A stretch of 26,926 nt of DNA from Planctomycetes bacterium UBA1146 (GCA_002311345.1 DCAA01000002.1:31254-58179), one strand, 5' to 3'. Shown: positions 1 to 8,018, counted from the stretch's first letter. Notes: generated from the sequence alone by a model not told the origin. Made by a program: numbers and translations.

Positions 1-96
1 CTTGCGCTTGGCCTTCTTCTTGGCAGTCTTACGCTTGGCCTTCTTCTTCGCTGGTTTTCGCTTAGCGGTTTTCCGCTTCGCCTTCTTCTTTGCCAT
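1..96 (-). CDS. Lysine-rich histone H1-like protein, N-terminal part
   Basis: The reading frame starts at the ATG at 96-94 and stays open to the left edge, so only the first 32 residues are visible. Apart from the initial Met they are all Lys, Ala, Arg, Thr or Pro, in units such as KKKAKRKTA and KRKPA. This resembles the C-terminal tail of eukaryotic histone H1 and the bacterial H1-like proteins that bind DNA without sequence specificity through charge. The start is supported by AGGAG five bases upstream. The coding DNA is itself repetitive: a unit beginning cgcttggccttcttctt recurs at about 5, 32 and 74. The C-terminal part lies outside the window, so a folded domain after the tail cannot be excluded. 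Nucleoid compaction is inferred from composition only; a ribosomal or RNA-binding basic protein is the alternative. Confidence 0.8.
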   Translation of the reverse strand, partial: MAKKKAKRKTAKRKPAKKKAKRKTAKKKAKRK

Positions 97-139
97 GCAA
101 ACTCCTATCGGGGGTCTTCCCCCTCAACCCTGATGCTCC

Positions 140-190
140 CGTCCCCCTCCGCGGGGACGCCCGAAGATCGACCACGGGCAACCATTGCCC
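140..190 (-). other. Two stem-loops in the histone-like gene leader
   Basis: Bases 140-146 (CGTCCCC) pair perfectly with 153-159 around a 6-base loop, and 176-181 (GGGCAA) pair with 185-190 around a 3-base loop. Both lie 40-95 bases ahead of the histone-like start, within the inferred leader. Two compact hairpins so close to a start site could affect translation or mRNA stability, but there is no comparative evidence. Confidence 0.35.
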
Positions 191-520
191 CTACACGATC
201 ACCGGAAGATTTGCTGGAAAGTATGCGCGGCGATGATGCACTCGCGCAAGTAGGTTCCCGAAAGGTACCCGTGGGCACCCGACGAGACAAAAGTGAAATC
301 GTTCGCGCGTAAATAGAGGATCGAATCAACCCATCCCCCGTGTCGTCCATCCAAAAAGAAGGGAGCCACGTCGTGACGACAAAGACATTTCCCCCTACCG
401 AGAAGAATCGACAGAGAACCCCGACAGTACCACTGATGGTAATCCGGTCACTCGCCGACCTTCGAGGCGGAAGCACCTCCCGTTCCCCTCGGGGTCACGG
501 TACTTCCTTTCGATGGCGGT

Positions 521-550
521 ATCCTACAGAACCGGTTTGAGATCTGCCAA
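521..550 (-). promoter_or_regulatory. Candidate sigma-70-type promoter for the histone-like gene
   Basis: On the minus strand, TTGGCA (550-545) and TAGGAT (526-521) are separated by 18 bases, matching the -35 and -10 consensus at 5/6 and 4/6 positions. The same 18-base spacing occurs in the stronger candidate at 18650-18679. Transcription would start near 514 and read toward the histone-like gene at 96. Confidence 0.35.
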
Positions 551-607
551 CTTCTTTTTTTCGCGATCGGTATTCTCTTTCCAGAAATTCGCAGCCGATC
601 AACAAGC

Positions 608-644
608 CAGAAGGCTCTCATCGGTATCCGATGAGAGCCTTCTG
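608..644 (-). terminator. Perfect 17-bp hairpin after the 683-1573 gene
   Basis: Bases 608-624 are exactly complementary to 628-644, leaving a 3-base loop (TAT). The hairpin lies about 39 bases beyond the stop codon of the operon that reads leftward. Neither side carries a clear U-tract, so it is not a textbook intrinsic terminator. It could instead be a 3' stability hairpin or work with Rho. Confidence 0.55.
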
Positions 645-682
645 CAAGTCTATTGCGTTAAAAACGGTTTATTTGCACAAAT

Positions 683-1573
683 TTAGCGTGAAGCGATAGG
701 ACTTCCCAGTGAAGTCAAAACCGATGCGATCAATCCATCCACACGAGGATCTATCTCGGTAGAAGTGTAAATTGATACCAGCATCATCCCACCATTTCCT
801 GGAACCAGACCATGAAGACAGTCCTGACTTCCGGATGGGGACACACTCTCGCTGATAAATACCGGATGAAGAACAGAAAGAAGTGAAGTTCTGCCGCCGG
901 TCCTGGAAACGAAGCCAGCACTGTTCAGTCTCTTTTTGAGAATGACAGCTGCCTTTTCAGGAAGGATGTTTTCACCCGGGTATCGATCGATCGCGATCAC
1001 CACGGATCCATCATCAGAGACAACGCGGGCAGCGTCCGCGGCGCTTATTGATTCCCAACCCGAGGGGACATCGATGAATAGCCCGATGCCTTCCAGTTCA
1101 ACCCGGGAAAATCGAGGTAGTTCGGATACCTCGACCGGATCAAGAACGACAACCTCAGGACTCGAGGATTCGGAAGAAACATCTGCTCCCACCACTACAG
1201 ATTCAGGACTGGAAGTTTCATTCACCACCAGATCAATCTCTTCGAGGGCGACCGGCTCGATAAGTTCGTTCAGGTCTGGTAATTCGATGTCTTCATTGAC
1301 AGCGCCAGGATTCCGAACAACCTTCGCCACGTATCTCTTCGCAAGATATTCAACCTCAGAACTTTCGAGAACAACGTCCTCTACAAATCGATGATAGATG
1401 GTAGCCCTACCGTTGGCCCAGGTCAGGATCACTTTCTCTTCATCGTTGGCGATAATCTTGCCTGTAATCACGTGGCCATTTTTCAGGAACACGGTTCCTC
1501 CGAGAAGAACTCCGGCAGGAACAATAAATAGCAGCGCGACCAGTACCAGGGTGAAACTCTTGAGATTCATCAT
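683..1573 (-). CDS. Secreted or membrane-anchored LKNG-domain protein
   Basis: I do not recognise a named family. The start is the ATG at 1573, which overlaps the stop of the preceding gene (ATGATGA junction); a second ATG follows directly. The protein has about 296 residues. Residues 1-25 are a hydrophobic signal or anchor segment. Then comes a short beta-type domain containing FLKNGHVITGKI, shared with the 12193-13851 protein. The middle (roughly 75-165) is acidic and rich in Val, Glu and Ser, which looks like a linker. The C-terminal 125 residues begin with a GLFIDVPSGWE pattern, typical of PsbP/DcrB-like folds that start with a lipoprotein-style FDVPxGW motif; this assignment is tentative. 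It is the last gene of the hemW-led operon. A periplasmic or envelope role is inferred from the signal only. Confidence 0.8.
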   Translation of the reverse strand: MMNLKSFTLVLVALLFIVPAGVLLGGTVFLKNGHVITGKIIANDEEKVILTWANGRATIYHRFVEDVVLESSEVEYLAKRYVAKVVRNPGAVNEDIELPDLNELIEPVALEEIDLVVNETSSPESVVVGADVSSESSSPEVVVLDPVEVSELPRFSRVELEGIGLFIDVPSGWESISAADAARVVSDDGSVVIAIDRYPGENILPEKAAVILKKRLNSAGFVSRTGGRTSLLSVLHPVFISESVSPSGSQDCLHGLVPGNGGMMLVSIYTSTEIDPRVDGLIASVLTSLGSPIASR

Positions 1574-2181
1574 TTTTCCGTTCCAGTTCCGACCATATGT
1601 TGGTCGAGGGTCTTGAGGACCCACTCCTCGAACTGCCCTGCTGCGATCGCAGTCTTCGAGAGTTCATCCGCAGCCGTCACCGTCGATCCAACACCTGACC
1701 AGAAAGAACTGAAACCCAGGAACAGCGCAATCAGTAAAGCTGCTGCTGCAACGCCAGGTCTCCAGTGTTCGACCGCCAATTCTCTGACTTCTTTGACTCG
1801 ATCGGTGATGTCATTTCTCCAGGATCTTTTTTTACCACCAGACTTTCGCTTGGCACCTTCGACCAGACTGGTGATGTCTTCGACATCCTCAACTTCGGGT
1901 AAGTCATCGACCAACTCCACGGACATCTCGGGCAGTTCGTCGAGTTCACAGGTCTGAAGATCTTCACCAGGGCAACTGGAAAGCAAGCCAGGGCCTTCGG
2001 AGTCATCAAGGAGCACGAACATATCGTCATCTACAACCACTGAGGCTTCAGTGGTGTCACACACCGGAGAAACTACTTCAGTCTCTTCAGCAGGCTTGTG
2101 CCTTGTGTCGGATCCGAGAGTGGATTTCATCGCATCCGTACTTTTTTGTGCATCAGAAGAGATGGTTTCTTCTTCATTCAT
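1570..2181 (-). CDS. Acidic single-TM protein of unknown function
   Basis: This 203-residue protein matches no family that I recognise. Residues 1-110 are strongly acidic and low in hydrophobics, with clusters such as VVVDDDMFVLLDDSEG and ELPEMSVELVDDLPEVEDVED. A basic patch (KRKSGGKKR, 111-119) and an amphipathic stretch follow, then one transmembrane segment at about 142-164 and a short 39-residue tail. By the positive-inside rule the acidic half should be cytoplasmic and the tail periplasmic. Its 3' end overlaps the next gene by four bases, so the two are probably co-translated and may form a membrane unit. The acidic half could bind basic partners, but nothing in the sequence identifies one. 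Confidence 0.75.
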   Translation of the reverse strand: MNEEETISSDAQKSTDAMKSTLGSDTRHKPAEETEVVSPVCDTTEASVVVDDDMFVLLDDSEGPGLLSSCPGEDLQTCELDELPEMSVELVDDLPEVEDVEDITSLVEGAKRKSGGKKRSWRNDITDRVKEVRELAVEHWRPGVAAAALLIALFLGFSSFWSGVGSTVTAADELSKTAIAAGQFEEWVLKTLDQHMVGTGTEK

Positions 2182-2262
2182 CGGGATACCCCTGCCTGAT
2201 TTCTGCGCAAATCACCGCCGGGAAGGGCGATGGGTCTACCTAAAAGATTAGGATGAGAATCG

Positions 2263-2281
2263 AAATAGCGCCAAATAGCGC
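2263..2281. repeat. Short direct repeat AAATAGCGC
   Basis: AAATAGCGC occurs at 2263-2271 and again at 2273-2281, directly after the stop codon of the 2282-2866 gene. The gap to the next operon gene is 100 bases and contains no other obvious signal apart from a weak GATTT/AAATC inverted repeat at 2198-2213. Confidence 0.5.
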
Positions 2282-2866
2282 TCAGGAGTTAGATACGAGG
2301 TCCTGAGAGAACTCCATATCACAACTGTAAGGACCGAGTGCAGGTGCTGGGGAGAGTATCTGGCCACAAACCGCGCAGGGTCCAGGATCAACAGCGACCA
2401 GGCCGCAAGCTTCGCAGGTTCTCGCCAACCGACCCTGTTCATCGAGCAGGATTCTGACCTGTTGTCCAGACAACACACCTCTGCGAACCAGAACCTCTCC
2501 GATCCTGAATCGCAGGCCAATTTTCCTCAACTGCATCTGCTCGACAATCGCCTCTTCCAGTTGATCCGATGAAAGCCAACCTCTGACAGTAGCGAGACGA
2601 CCCAGAGCCTGGTCCTCCCCACGACGCCGGGAGCCATCAGCGATCCTGGTGCGCAGCAAGTCACGTGTTCTACGCAACACCTGGTTGGCAACAGACACTG
2701 GAAGAAACTTTCTGCGGGTCAGAATCTCCAATAAATCTCGAGCACCAGGATCCCGTGGACAACATTGCAGGGCATCGACGAGCAATTCATCGGCAACCCA
2801 GGACCGATGCCGCAAGACCCGGATCGCAATCGCCAGATCCGGAGCTTTTTGCGAGGTCGTTTGCAT
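2282..2866 (-). CDS. MshEN-like repeat protein with C-terminal zinc ribbon
   Basis: This 194-residue protein is built from a helical repeat. Residues 87-110 and 121-144 each fit the 24-residue MshEN consensus (RLGxx..xxGx.xxxxLxxx.xxQ) known from the cyclic-di-GMP-binding N-terminus of MshE-type ATPases. The second copy is near perfect: RIGEVLVRRG, then Leu, Val, Leu and Gln at the expected places. The linker is 10 residues, where the known family has 5. A more degenerate copy lies at 44-67. A zinc ribbon follows (C151, C154, C164, C167). The start overlaps the end of hemW by 80 bases but is backed by AAGGA six bases upstream. Nucleotide-second-messenger binding is inferred from the motif; a purely structural repeat is the alternative. 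Confidence 0.8.
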   Translation of the reverse strand: MQTTSQKAPDLAIAIRVLRHRSWVADELLVDALQCCPRDPGARDLLEILTRRKFLPVSVANQVLRRTRDLLRTRIADGSRRRGEDQALGRLATVRGWLSSDQLEEAIVEQMQLRKIGLRFRIGEVLVRRGVLSGQQVRILLDEQGRLARTCEACGLVAVDPGPCAVCGQILSPAPALGPYSCDMEFSQDLVSNS

Positions 2867-4061
2867 CTCCGGTCCTTTCCAGCAGGTCGAGCATCTCCAC
2901 GATCATGGTATCGAGAATCTCGAATCCCCTGTCTGTAAGGCGAATCGAGTTTTCGCTGCACAGAAGAAAACCCTGTTGTTCGTATCTGCGCAAATAAGAC
3001 CCGCATCGATCGAAGATGTCATACCCTGTTTCGGAGCATATCTGTGCCGGGTCAATCCCTTCCACCAATCGCAATCCGAGCATGATCTGTTCGGTCACCA
3101 CGGTGAACCCGCCCGGCCGCTCGACATCTACACGCTCCGGTTTTCCACCCGATGCGATGTAGGACTGTACGTCGGGACGATTCTTCCAGCGTTTTCCGCC
3201 ATGGAATGAAGCTGCGCCGCTACCTGCACCCAGATAGGTTCCCCTCAACCAATAATTTAAATTGTGGAGTGACTCTCCGCCACGCTTGTATAGATTCGAG
3301 ACTTCATATCTTTGATATCCCTGTCGAGACAAACCCTCGAGAAACTGGCGCGATAATTCGATGCAAGTCTCATCCAGAAGCGGATCGATGACCCCTCTGG
3401 AGCGCATCGCATCCAACCAGGTCCCCTGCTCGTAACTGAGATGATAAAGACTCACATGGTCAGGATCGATGGCAGCCACCGCTTCGAGATCCGCGATTAC
3501 TGATTCATGGTCCTGACCAGGCCAACCGACGATCAGGTCGAGGCTTGTTCTCGGAACTCCAAGTTCGGCCATCAACTGATGAACCTCGAAGACTCTCCTG
3601 GCATCGTGCCTTCTGCCCATCAATGACAAACCTTTCTCGTCAAAGGTCTGCGCCCCGGTGCTGATACGGTCCACACCATGTGAAAGTGCAATCTCAATCT
3701 TATTTGCATCGATGGATTCTGGATTCATCTCAATCGTCCACTCGATGAGATCGGTTTTGAAATATTTCGAAAGAGTCGCAAGCAACTTATCCCAGGAGGC
3801 AAGATCCAGTGCGCTCGGAGTACCCCCTCCGATGAAGATGGTCCTCGGCTGAAATCCATTGGCAAAATGACTGGAAATTTCATCGACCAGAGCCGTGACA
3901 TAATCCCGCACGACAGGAATCCGCAAGGATGCGACGTGGAAGTCACAATAAGTGCATCGACTTGCGCAGAACGGCACGTGCACGTACAGCCCCGGAGAGA
4001 GGTTCTCCTGCGCTTCAAGTCGATACCCGTCAGTGCACTGATTGGTGGATCTGGCAGCCAT
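2787..4061 (-). CDS. hemW: Radical SAM heme chaperone HemW
   Basis: HemW is a radical SAM protein that binds heme and hands it to target proteins; it was long mis-annotated as an oxygen-independent coproporphyrinogen oxidase. The iron-sulfur motif CxxxCxYC is present (C32, C36, C39, followed by DF, as in HemW). The GGGTPS motif that helps bind SAM lies at about 78-83. YHLSYEQGT and HNLNYWLRGTYLGAGSGA match diagnostic HemW/HemN stretches, and a winged-helix C-terminal domain is visible after residue 315. The length of 424 residues is slightly long, with about 23 extra residues before the first beta strand and a polar tail of about 35 residues that overlaps the next gene. The start has AAGGA six bases upstream. 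The protein should be cytoplasmic. Confidence 0.92.
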   Translation of the reverse strand: MAARSTNQCTDGYRLEAQENLSPGLYVHVPFCASRCTYCDFHVASLRIPVVRDYVTALVDEISSHFANGFQPRTIFIGGGTPSALDLASWDKLLATLSKYFKTDLIEWTIEMNPESIDANKIEIALSHGVDRISTGAQTFDEKGLSLMGRRHDARRVFEVHQLMAELGVPRTSLDLIVGWPGQDHESVIADLEAVAAIDPDHVSLYHLSYEQGTWLDAMRSRGVIDPLLDETCIELSRQFLEGLSRQGYQRYEVSNLYKRGGESLHNLNYWLRGTYLGAGSGAASFHGGKRWKNRPDVQSYIASGGKPERVDVERPGGFTVVTEQIMLGLRLVEGIDPAQICSETGYDIFDRCGSYLRRYEQQGFLLCSENSIRLTDRGFEILDTMIVEMLDLLERTGDANDLAKSSGSGDCDPGLAASVLGCR

Positions 4062-4181
4062 TTTGTATCCTTATTCGAGGTCTCTCCCGAGATCGTACCC
4101 CCTTCTATCGACGGGGGCATCCACTCGCCGGGACCTCCGGTTTAGAGTCATCCGACAATGACGCGAAGCGGGAGTCCTCTC

Positions 4182-7112
4182 ATGAGCAGCCTCAATGGTC
4201 ACCTGGAGCACTTCGGTTTGCAGGAACTCTTGCAGACCCTCTCCCATGGGGCTCGAACCGGTACATTACAGATCAAGCGTGACGATGAGAAAGTCGCGAT
4301 AGTATTCGAGACCGGACATATCACATTCGTTCGAACCGGAGCAGCGAGCCAGATCAGGCTCAGAAGCATCCTTCTGAGATGCAATCTAGTCTCCGAGAGT
4401 GATCTCATCAAAGCGCGCGAAGACCAGAAAACAAACGGAATGCTTCTCGGGAGGGCATTGCTCGAACGGGGAGTCCTCGACGATGGACAACTGGCACAGG
4501 CCCTGAGGTTGAAGGCAGAAGAAGAACTTTTTGATCTTTTCCTGTGGGAACATGGCACGTTTGAATTTTTTCCGGAGTTGATCCAACCTGCAGCAGAAGA
4601 TGAAATAAGTCAGGTCACTCGGATTAAAGTCGATCCTATGTCCGTCATCATCGAAGGATTACGTCAGGCTGATGAATGGAAAATCATCCGTGATCGAATC
4701 AACGACCTACGCTGGATACTGGTTCCTGTAGATGGAGTTTCTCCTCCAGCAGAATCTCATTCGATCTGGAAGATGATCGATGGTAAACGATCGATCGAAG
4801 AAGTACTCGGTTTCTCGGCAGGTACAAGATTCGATACCTGTGCCATCCTCTATAGATTCCTGGAAGAAGAAATTGTCCGGGAGGCAACACACGGTGAAAT
4901 GCTCCAGGTCGCCAGAAAACTTGTTTCCAAAACTCCCACTTCAGCGCTCTCCATCTATCAGTCCCTGATTGACCGTGCCGGCAAGTCACTCGGGCACGAG
5001 TTGCTAGATGAAGCAGCAGATTGTGCATCACAGATCGATCCGGAAGCAGAGGCCAGCTTCATCCGACAGGCGATCGAGATCCTGAGAAGCCGCGGAGACG
5101 ATCCAGGGGCATGGATCCGCATGCAACGCCTACTTGTGCTTTCCCCTGGTAATACGGATGACCTGAAAACCGCCTGGGTTTTACGTGATTACATTCCTAC
5201 GCGCAGGATCGAAGTGATTCTCGATGACCTGGTGAAATCCCTCCGAAGATGTGGAGATCATCGACAGATGATCACCGTCCTGCGTGAAGCAGAATCGATG
5301 CGTCAAGAAGATGCAAACTACTGGCTTGTGCTTGGTGAAGTTCTTCATCGCTGCAAGGAACCGGATGCAGAAGATTGCCTCTCGAAGGCGATACAGATGT
5401 CAAGGCATCAACAACCCGAGATCGCTCTGAGGGCAGAAAAGTTGCTCCGCAATCTTGATTCTGATCTGGCACTCGATGATGAACTCATCGAGCAACTGAG
5501 GAATCGACGCAGCGTACTTGACTCCTCTAAAAAACTACGCAGGGGAATCATCTTCGCGTCCGCTGCGCTTGCATTCGTCATGTTTCTGTTGCACGTCTCT
5601 TCCGAATGGCGAGCACAGGGATTACTTGCGGCAGCTAGAAGTATCGAGGCAAGTGGTTCCGAGATCACCGGTCTCGTCAACGCTGCAGAAGCATATGACA
5701 GAGTCGCTTCGGAACACCCGTGGACCTTCGCTGGATCCTCTGGCGCTTCCGAAAGTACTCGCCTGCGCCAACAAATCGATCAGCGCCGTGAAAATGAATA
5801 TCACGCACGGACCGAGGACCTCGAAAAGTCACGTTCTCACCGGTTGAATAAATTGACTGAGGTCCGATCCGTCATCTCCAGGGCCCGGTCGCTGAGAAAA
5901 GCTGGCGATGCCATCGCAGCAAGAGACGCCCTCGCCACCCTGACAGCTGCAGATCTGAAAATCTTGCCACAGATCGAACTCAACAGTCTGAAGATTCCCG
6001 TGGTCATCAAGAGCAATCCAGCCGGAGCCAGGATTCTGAGTGCGAACCGTTCCTATCTCGGGACGAGTCCCGTGATCGTCGACCTTGCTGTCGATGAAAC
6101 CCGCAGTTACTTCGTCGAACGATCTGGTTGTCGTAGGAAAATAGTGAATCTGTCGGGAACATCCCCGAGCGTGGTTACCGTTTCCCTGGTCAGGGGACCT
6201 CTCCGTACCTACTCGCTACCTGCTGCGGTGACACGATCAACAGTGATAGGAAATCTCCTGATCACTGCGGGCACCGATGGCAAGATCAGAATAGTAGACG
6301 TGGGCCAACTTCATCCGATTGCCGAACAAGTTGTCGGTACCGAGGGGCATCCGGCTCCACTTCTAATTGATCATGAAAGCAGTGTACTCGTCGTCCCGAT
6401 GATCGGGCGATCTACCCTGATACGACAAAACGGAAAGATGCTCTCTTTCGGACCCGCAGCAACAGCCCCATGGTCAGCTGCATCAAGTTTGAAACAGGGA
6501 TGGGCACTGGGAGATGTAGACGGACAAGTTTTCCATCTAGACGCGAACGGAGAAACGAGCTGGAAGTTCCGATGCAACTCGCCAATTTCATTGCTCACAC
6601 CATCCGCCGATGGTGGCCTATTGATTGTCGATCGAACCCGATTCCTGCACCGTCTCGACTCCGAAGGAAAACTGATCGGATCTGCAATACTGCTCCCTGG
6701 TGATGCCATGCAACTATTTTCAGACGGACGGATTCTTTTTGATGAAGGCACTACCTGGAAACAGAACAAGATCACTCGTGGTCCAGTCCCATCCACACCC
6801 TCCAGGGAATCAGGTAGCAGAAAATTCTATGGCACAAATACAGGTTGGGCAGTGATTGATGACGACAGCATCAAACAATACCAGAGCCCATCTCCGACTT
6901 CCTGCGCGCCACTCGAGGCTTCAGGTAATAGTGGATCCGCATGGATTGCCGGTCGCGACGGCATCCTTCGCCTTCAGCAAGCCAATGGCAAGATCAGCTC
7001 GGAGGTAGAACTCGGATCACCCGCTGTCAATCTACACCGCAGTTCACGGGGGCGAATTCTGGTCACCCTTGCAGACGGTCGCCTGTGCGACGTGGAAGAA
7101 ATACAGAGATGA
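4182..7112 (+). CDS. DUF4388/MshEN-like/TM/PEGA/propeller membrane protein
   Basis: A large sensor-like protein of about 976 residues. The start at 4182 is preferred over the ATG at 4158 because GGGAG lies seven bases upstream and DUF4388 proteins begin with a pattern like MSSLNGHLEHFG. Residues 1-130 form a DUF4388 domain with two 24-residue MshEN-like motifs inserted (59-82 and 88-111) and exactly the 5-residue spacer of the c-di-GMP-binding MshEN fold. Some key positions are altered (G to R and G to N in copy 1; first R to L and last Q to K in copy 2). Residues 150-450 look helical and TPR-like. A TM segment lies at about 453-475, a coiled region follows, then a PEGA domain (about 604-670, SNPAGARIL) and beta-propeller-like repeats to the end. 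The sensor part should be cytoplasmic and the PEGA/propeller part outside. Confidence 0.88.
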   Translation: MSSLNGHLEHFGLQELLQTLSHGARTGTLQIKRDDEKVAIVFETGHITFVRTGAASQIRLRSILLRCNLVSESDLIKAREDQKTNGMLLGRALLERGVLDDGQLAQALRLKAEEELFDLFLWEHGTFEFFPELIQPAAEDEISQVTRIKVDPMSVIIEGLRQADEWKIIRDRINDLRWILVPVDGVSPPAESHSIWKMIDGKRSIEEVLGFSAGTRFDTCAILYRFLEEEIVREATHGEMLQVARKLVSKTPTSALSIYQSLIDRAGKSLGHELLDEAADCASQIDPEAEASFIRQAIEILRSRGDDPGAWIRMQRLLVLSPGNTDDLKTAWVLRDYIPTRRIEVILDDLVKSLRRCGDHRQMITVLREAESMRQEDANYWLVLGEVLHRCKEPDAEDCLSKAIQMSRHQQPEIALRAEKLLRNLDSDLALDDELIEQLRNRRSVLDSSKKLRRGIIFASAALAFVMFLLHVSSEWRAQGLLAAARSIEASGSEITGLVNAAEAYDRVASEHPWTFAGSSGASESTRLRQQIDQRRENEYHARTEDLEKSRSHRLNKLTEVRSVISRARSLRKAGDAIAARDALATLTAADLKILPQIELNSLKIPVVIKSNPAGARILSANRSYLGTSPVIVDLAVDETRSYFVERSGCRRKIVNLSGTSPSVVTVSLVRGPLRTYSLPAAVTRSTVIGNLLITAGTDGKIRIVDVGQLHPIAEQVVGTEGHPAPLLIDHESSVLVVPMIGRSTLIRQNGKMLSFGPAATAPWSAASSLKQGWALGDVDGQVFHLDANGETSWKFRCNSPISLLTPSADGGLLIVDRTRFLHRLDSEGKLIGSAILLPGDAMQLFSDGRILFDEGTTWKQNKITRGPVPSTPSRESGSRKFYGTNTGWAVIDDDSIKQYQSPSPTSCAPLEASGNSGSAWIAGRDGILRLQQANGKISSEVELGSPAVNLHRSSRGRILVTLADGRLCDVEEIQR

Positions 7113-8011
7113 TTTCCAGTACCTTGCTCACCATGGCCTTCTTCATCTGCACTGGATCGTCAGATCTTGTGACCACGGATGAAGTCTCGGTTATGGACTC
7201 CCATATCATCCAGGTTCATGGTCGCATCGAGGATCGTATCGGTAACAGAATCCAACTTTCGGGATTCCCGTACAGGGTACTGGTTTCATCGGGGGTGAAG
7301 ATTCCACGCCGAGGCAGAAGAGATCGTTCTCCCCTACTGCAGTTAACCCTCATCAAGCAGCCACATGACTGGGAAATCATCAAAGTTGGCGCCTCAGTCT
7401 CTTGGGATCAAATCAAGAAGCAACATCGCTCCCGAATTGATCAACTCCCTGCCGATCGTAGAGAACTTGTATGTCGGTTTCTGCTGAGAGAATCTCCTCA
7501 TGCGAGCCAGGGATCTTTGTGGCGTTCGCTCGAAATCGTGTTCAACGACGAACCGCTTCGCTGGATCAGGTTGGGCGGCGAGTTTTTCTCGTCACAAAAG
7601 TTACTCTCCGAGGAAATCGACAAACGTAATTTTCGGGAACTTGCCACAAGGGCAGGATTGTATCTCCAAGGAGGAGACTGGATCTCGAGGTCCGATTTCT
7701 ACCAGTTGCACCACCTTCGTCTGGTGGACGGACAGGTCTGTGATGTGGTCAGAATCGAACTGAAAGAACTGGCCGCCGAAGATCTCGACCGCCTCCTCAA
7801 GCAATCGAAGAAAGACCACATAGTGGGCGAAGTTCAGGCAGGGACCTCGCGGAAATCGGTACGTGCGCTATGGGGAGATCCGGTAGATGTCACCTGGATT
7901 CAGTGGAAGAGCCACATACTGGAGCAGTGGCAATATCCAGAACAGATCGTTCGAATCATCGACGGACGAGTCTGTACAGTTCACTCAGAGGATGAAAATC
8001 CTGTCCGCTGA
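7109..8011 (+). CDS. Secreted protein with SmpA/OmlA-like C-terminus
   Basis: The frame is open from 6941, but the real start is the ATG at 7109. It overlaps the stop of the previous gene as ATGA and is followed by a hydrophobic signal-like stretch (ISSTLLTMAFFICTG). The product is about 300 residues. I do not recognise the main body, which is mixed alpha/beta and rich in basic residues. Residues about 238-297 have the pattern G-T-S-x3-V-x3-W-G-x-P followed by an aromatic EQWQYP and an IxDGxV ending. This resembles SmpA/OmlA (BamE-type) domains, which are envelope lipoprotein modules. No lipobox is visible. The 4-base overlap implies coupled translation with the sensor protein, so the two may act together at the envelope. 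Confidence 0.78.
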   Translation: MISSTLLTMAFFICTGSSDLVTTDEVSVMDSHIIQVHGRIEDRIGNRIQLSGFPYRVLVSSGVKIPRRGRRDRSPLLQLTLIKQPHDWEIIKVGASVSWDQIKKQHRSRIDQLPADRRELVCRFLLRESPHASQGSLWRSLEIVFNDEPLRWIRLGGEFFSSQKLLSEEIDKRNFRELATRAGLYLQGGDWISRSDFYQLHHLRLVDGQVCDVVRIELKELAAEDLDRLLKQSKKDHIVGEVQAGTSRKSVRALWGDPVDVTWIQWKSHILEQWQYPEQIVRIIDGRVCTVHSEDENPVR

Positions 8012-8018
8012 GATGAGA

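Larger units (their letters stand above)
97..682. other. Intergenic region upstream of the histone-like gene
   Basis: This stretch of nearly 600 bases has no convincing gene. A 123-codon frame on the minus strand (105-476) and a 66-codon frame on the plus strand (340-540) have no recognisable protein features and no good ribosome binding site. The region holds a candidate minus-strand promoter (521-550), two small hairpins near the histone-like start (140-159 and 176-190) and a long perfect hairpin (608-644) after the neighbouring operon. If the promoter is right, the histone-like mRNA has a leader of roughly 400 bases. No tRNA-like T-arm or other known RNA was recognised. Confidence 0.6.

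Noticed and set aside
1..96. Spaced similar repeats that could look like a CRISPR array or minisatellite
   Set aside because: The repeats code in frame for KKKAKRK units and have no unique spacers, so they follow from the lysine-rich protein.
105..476. 123-codon open frame on the minus strand ahead of the histone-like gene
   Set aside because: No known motif, odd composition (Ser, Arg, Gly rich), and no ribosome binding site at its start. It overlaps an inferred leader, so it is probably non-coding.
2649..3209. 186-codon plus-strand frame over the hemW end
   Set aside because: It is antisense to hemW and the MshEN-like gene, both well supported, and has no features of its own.
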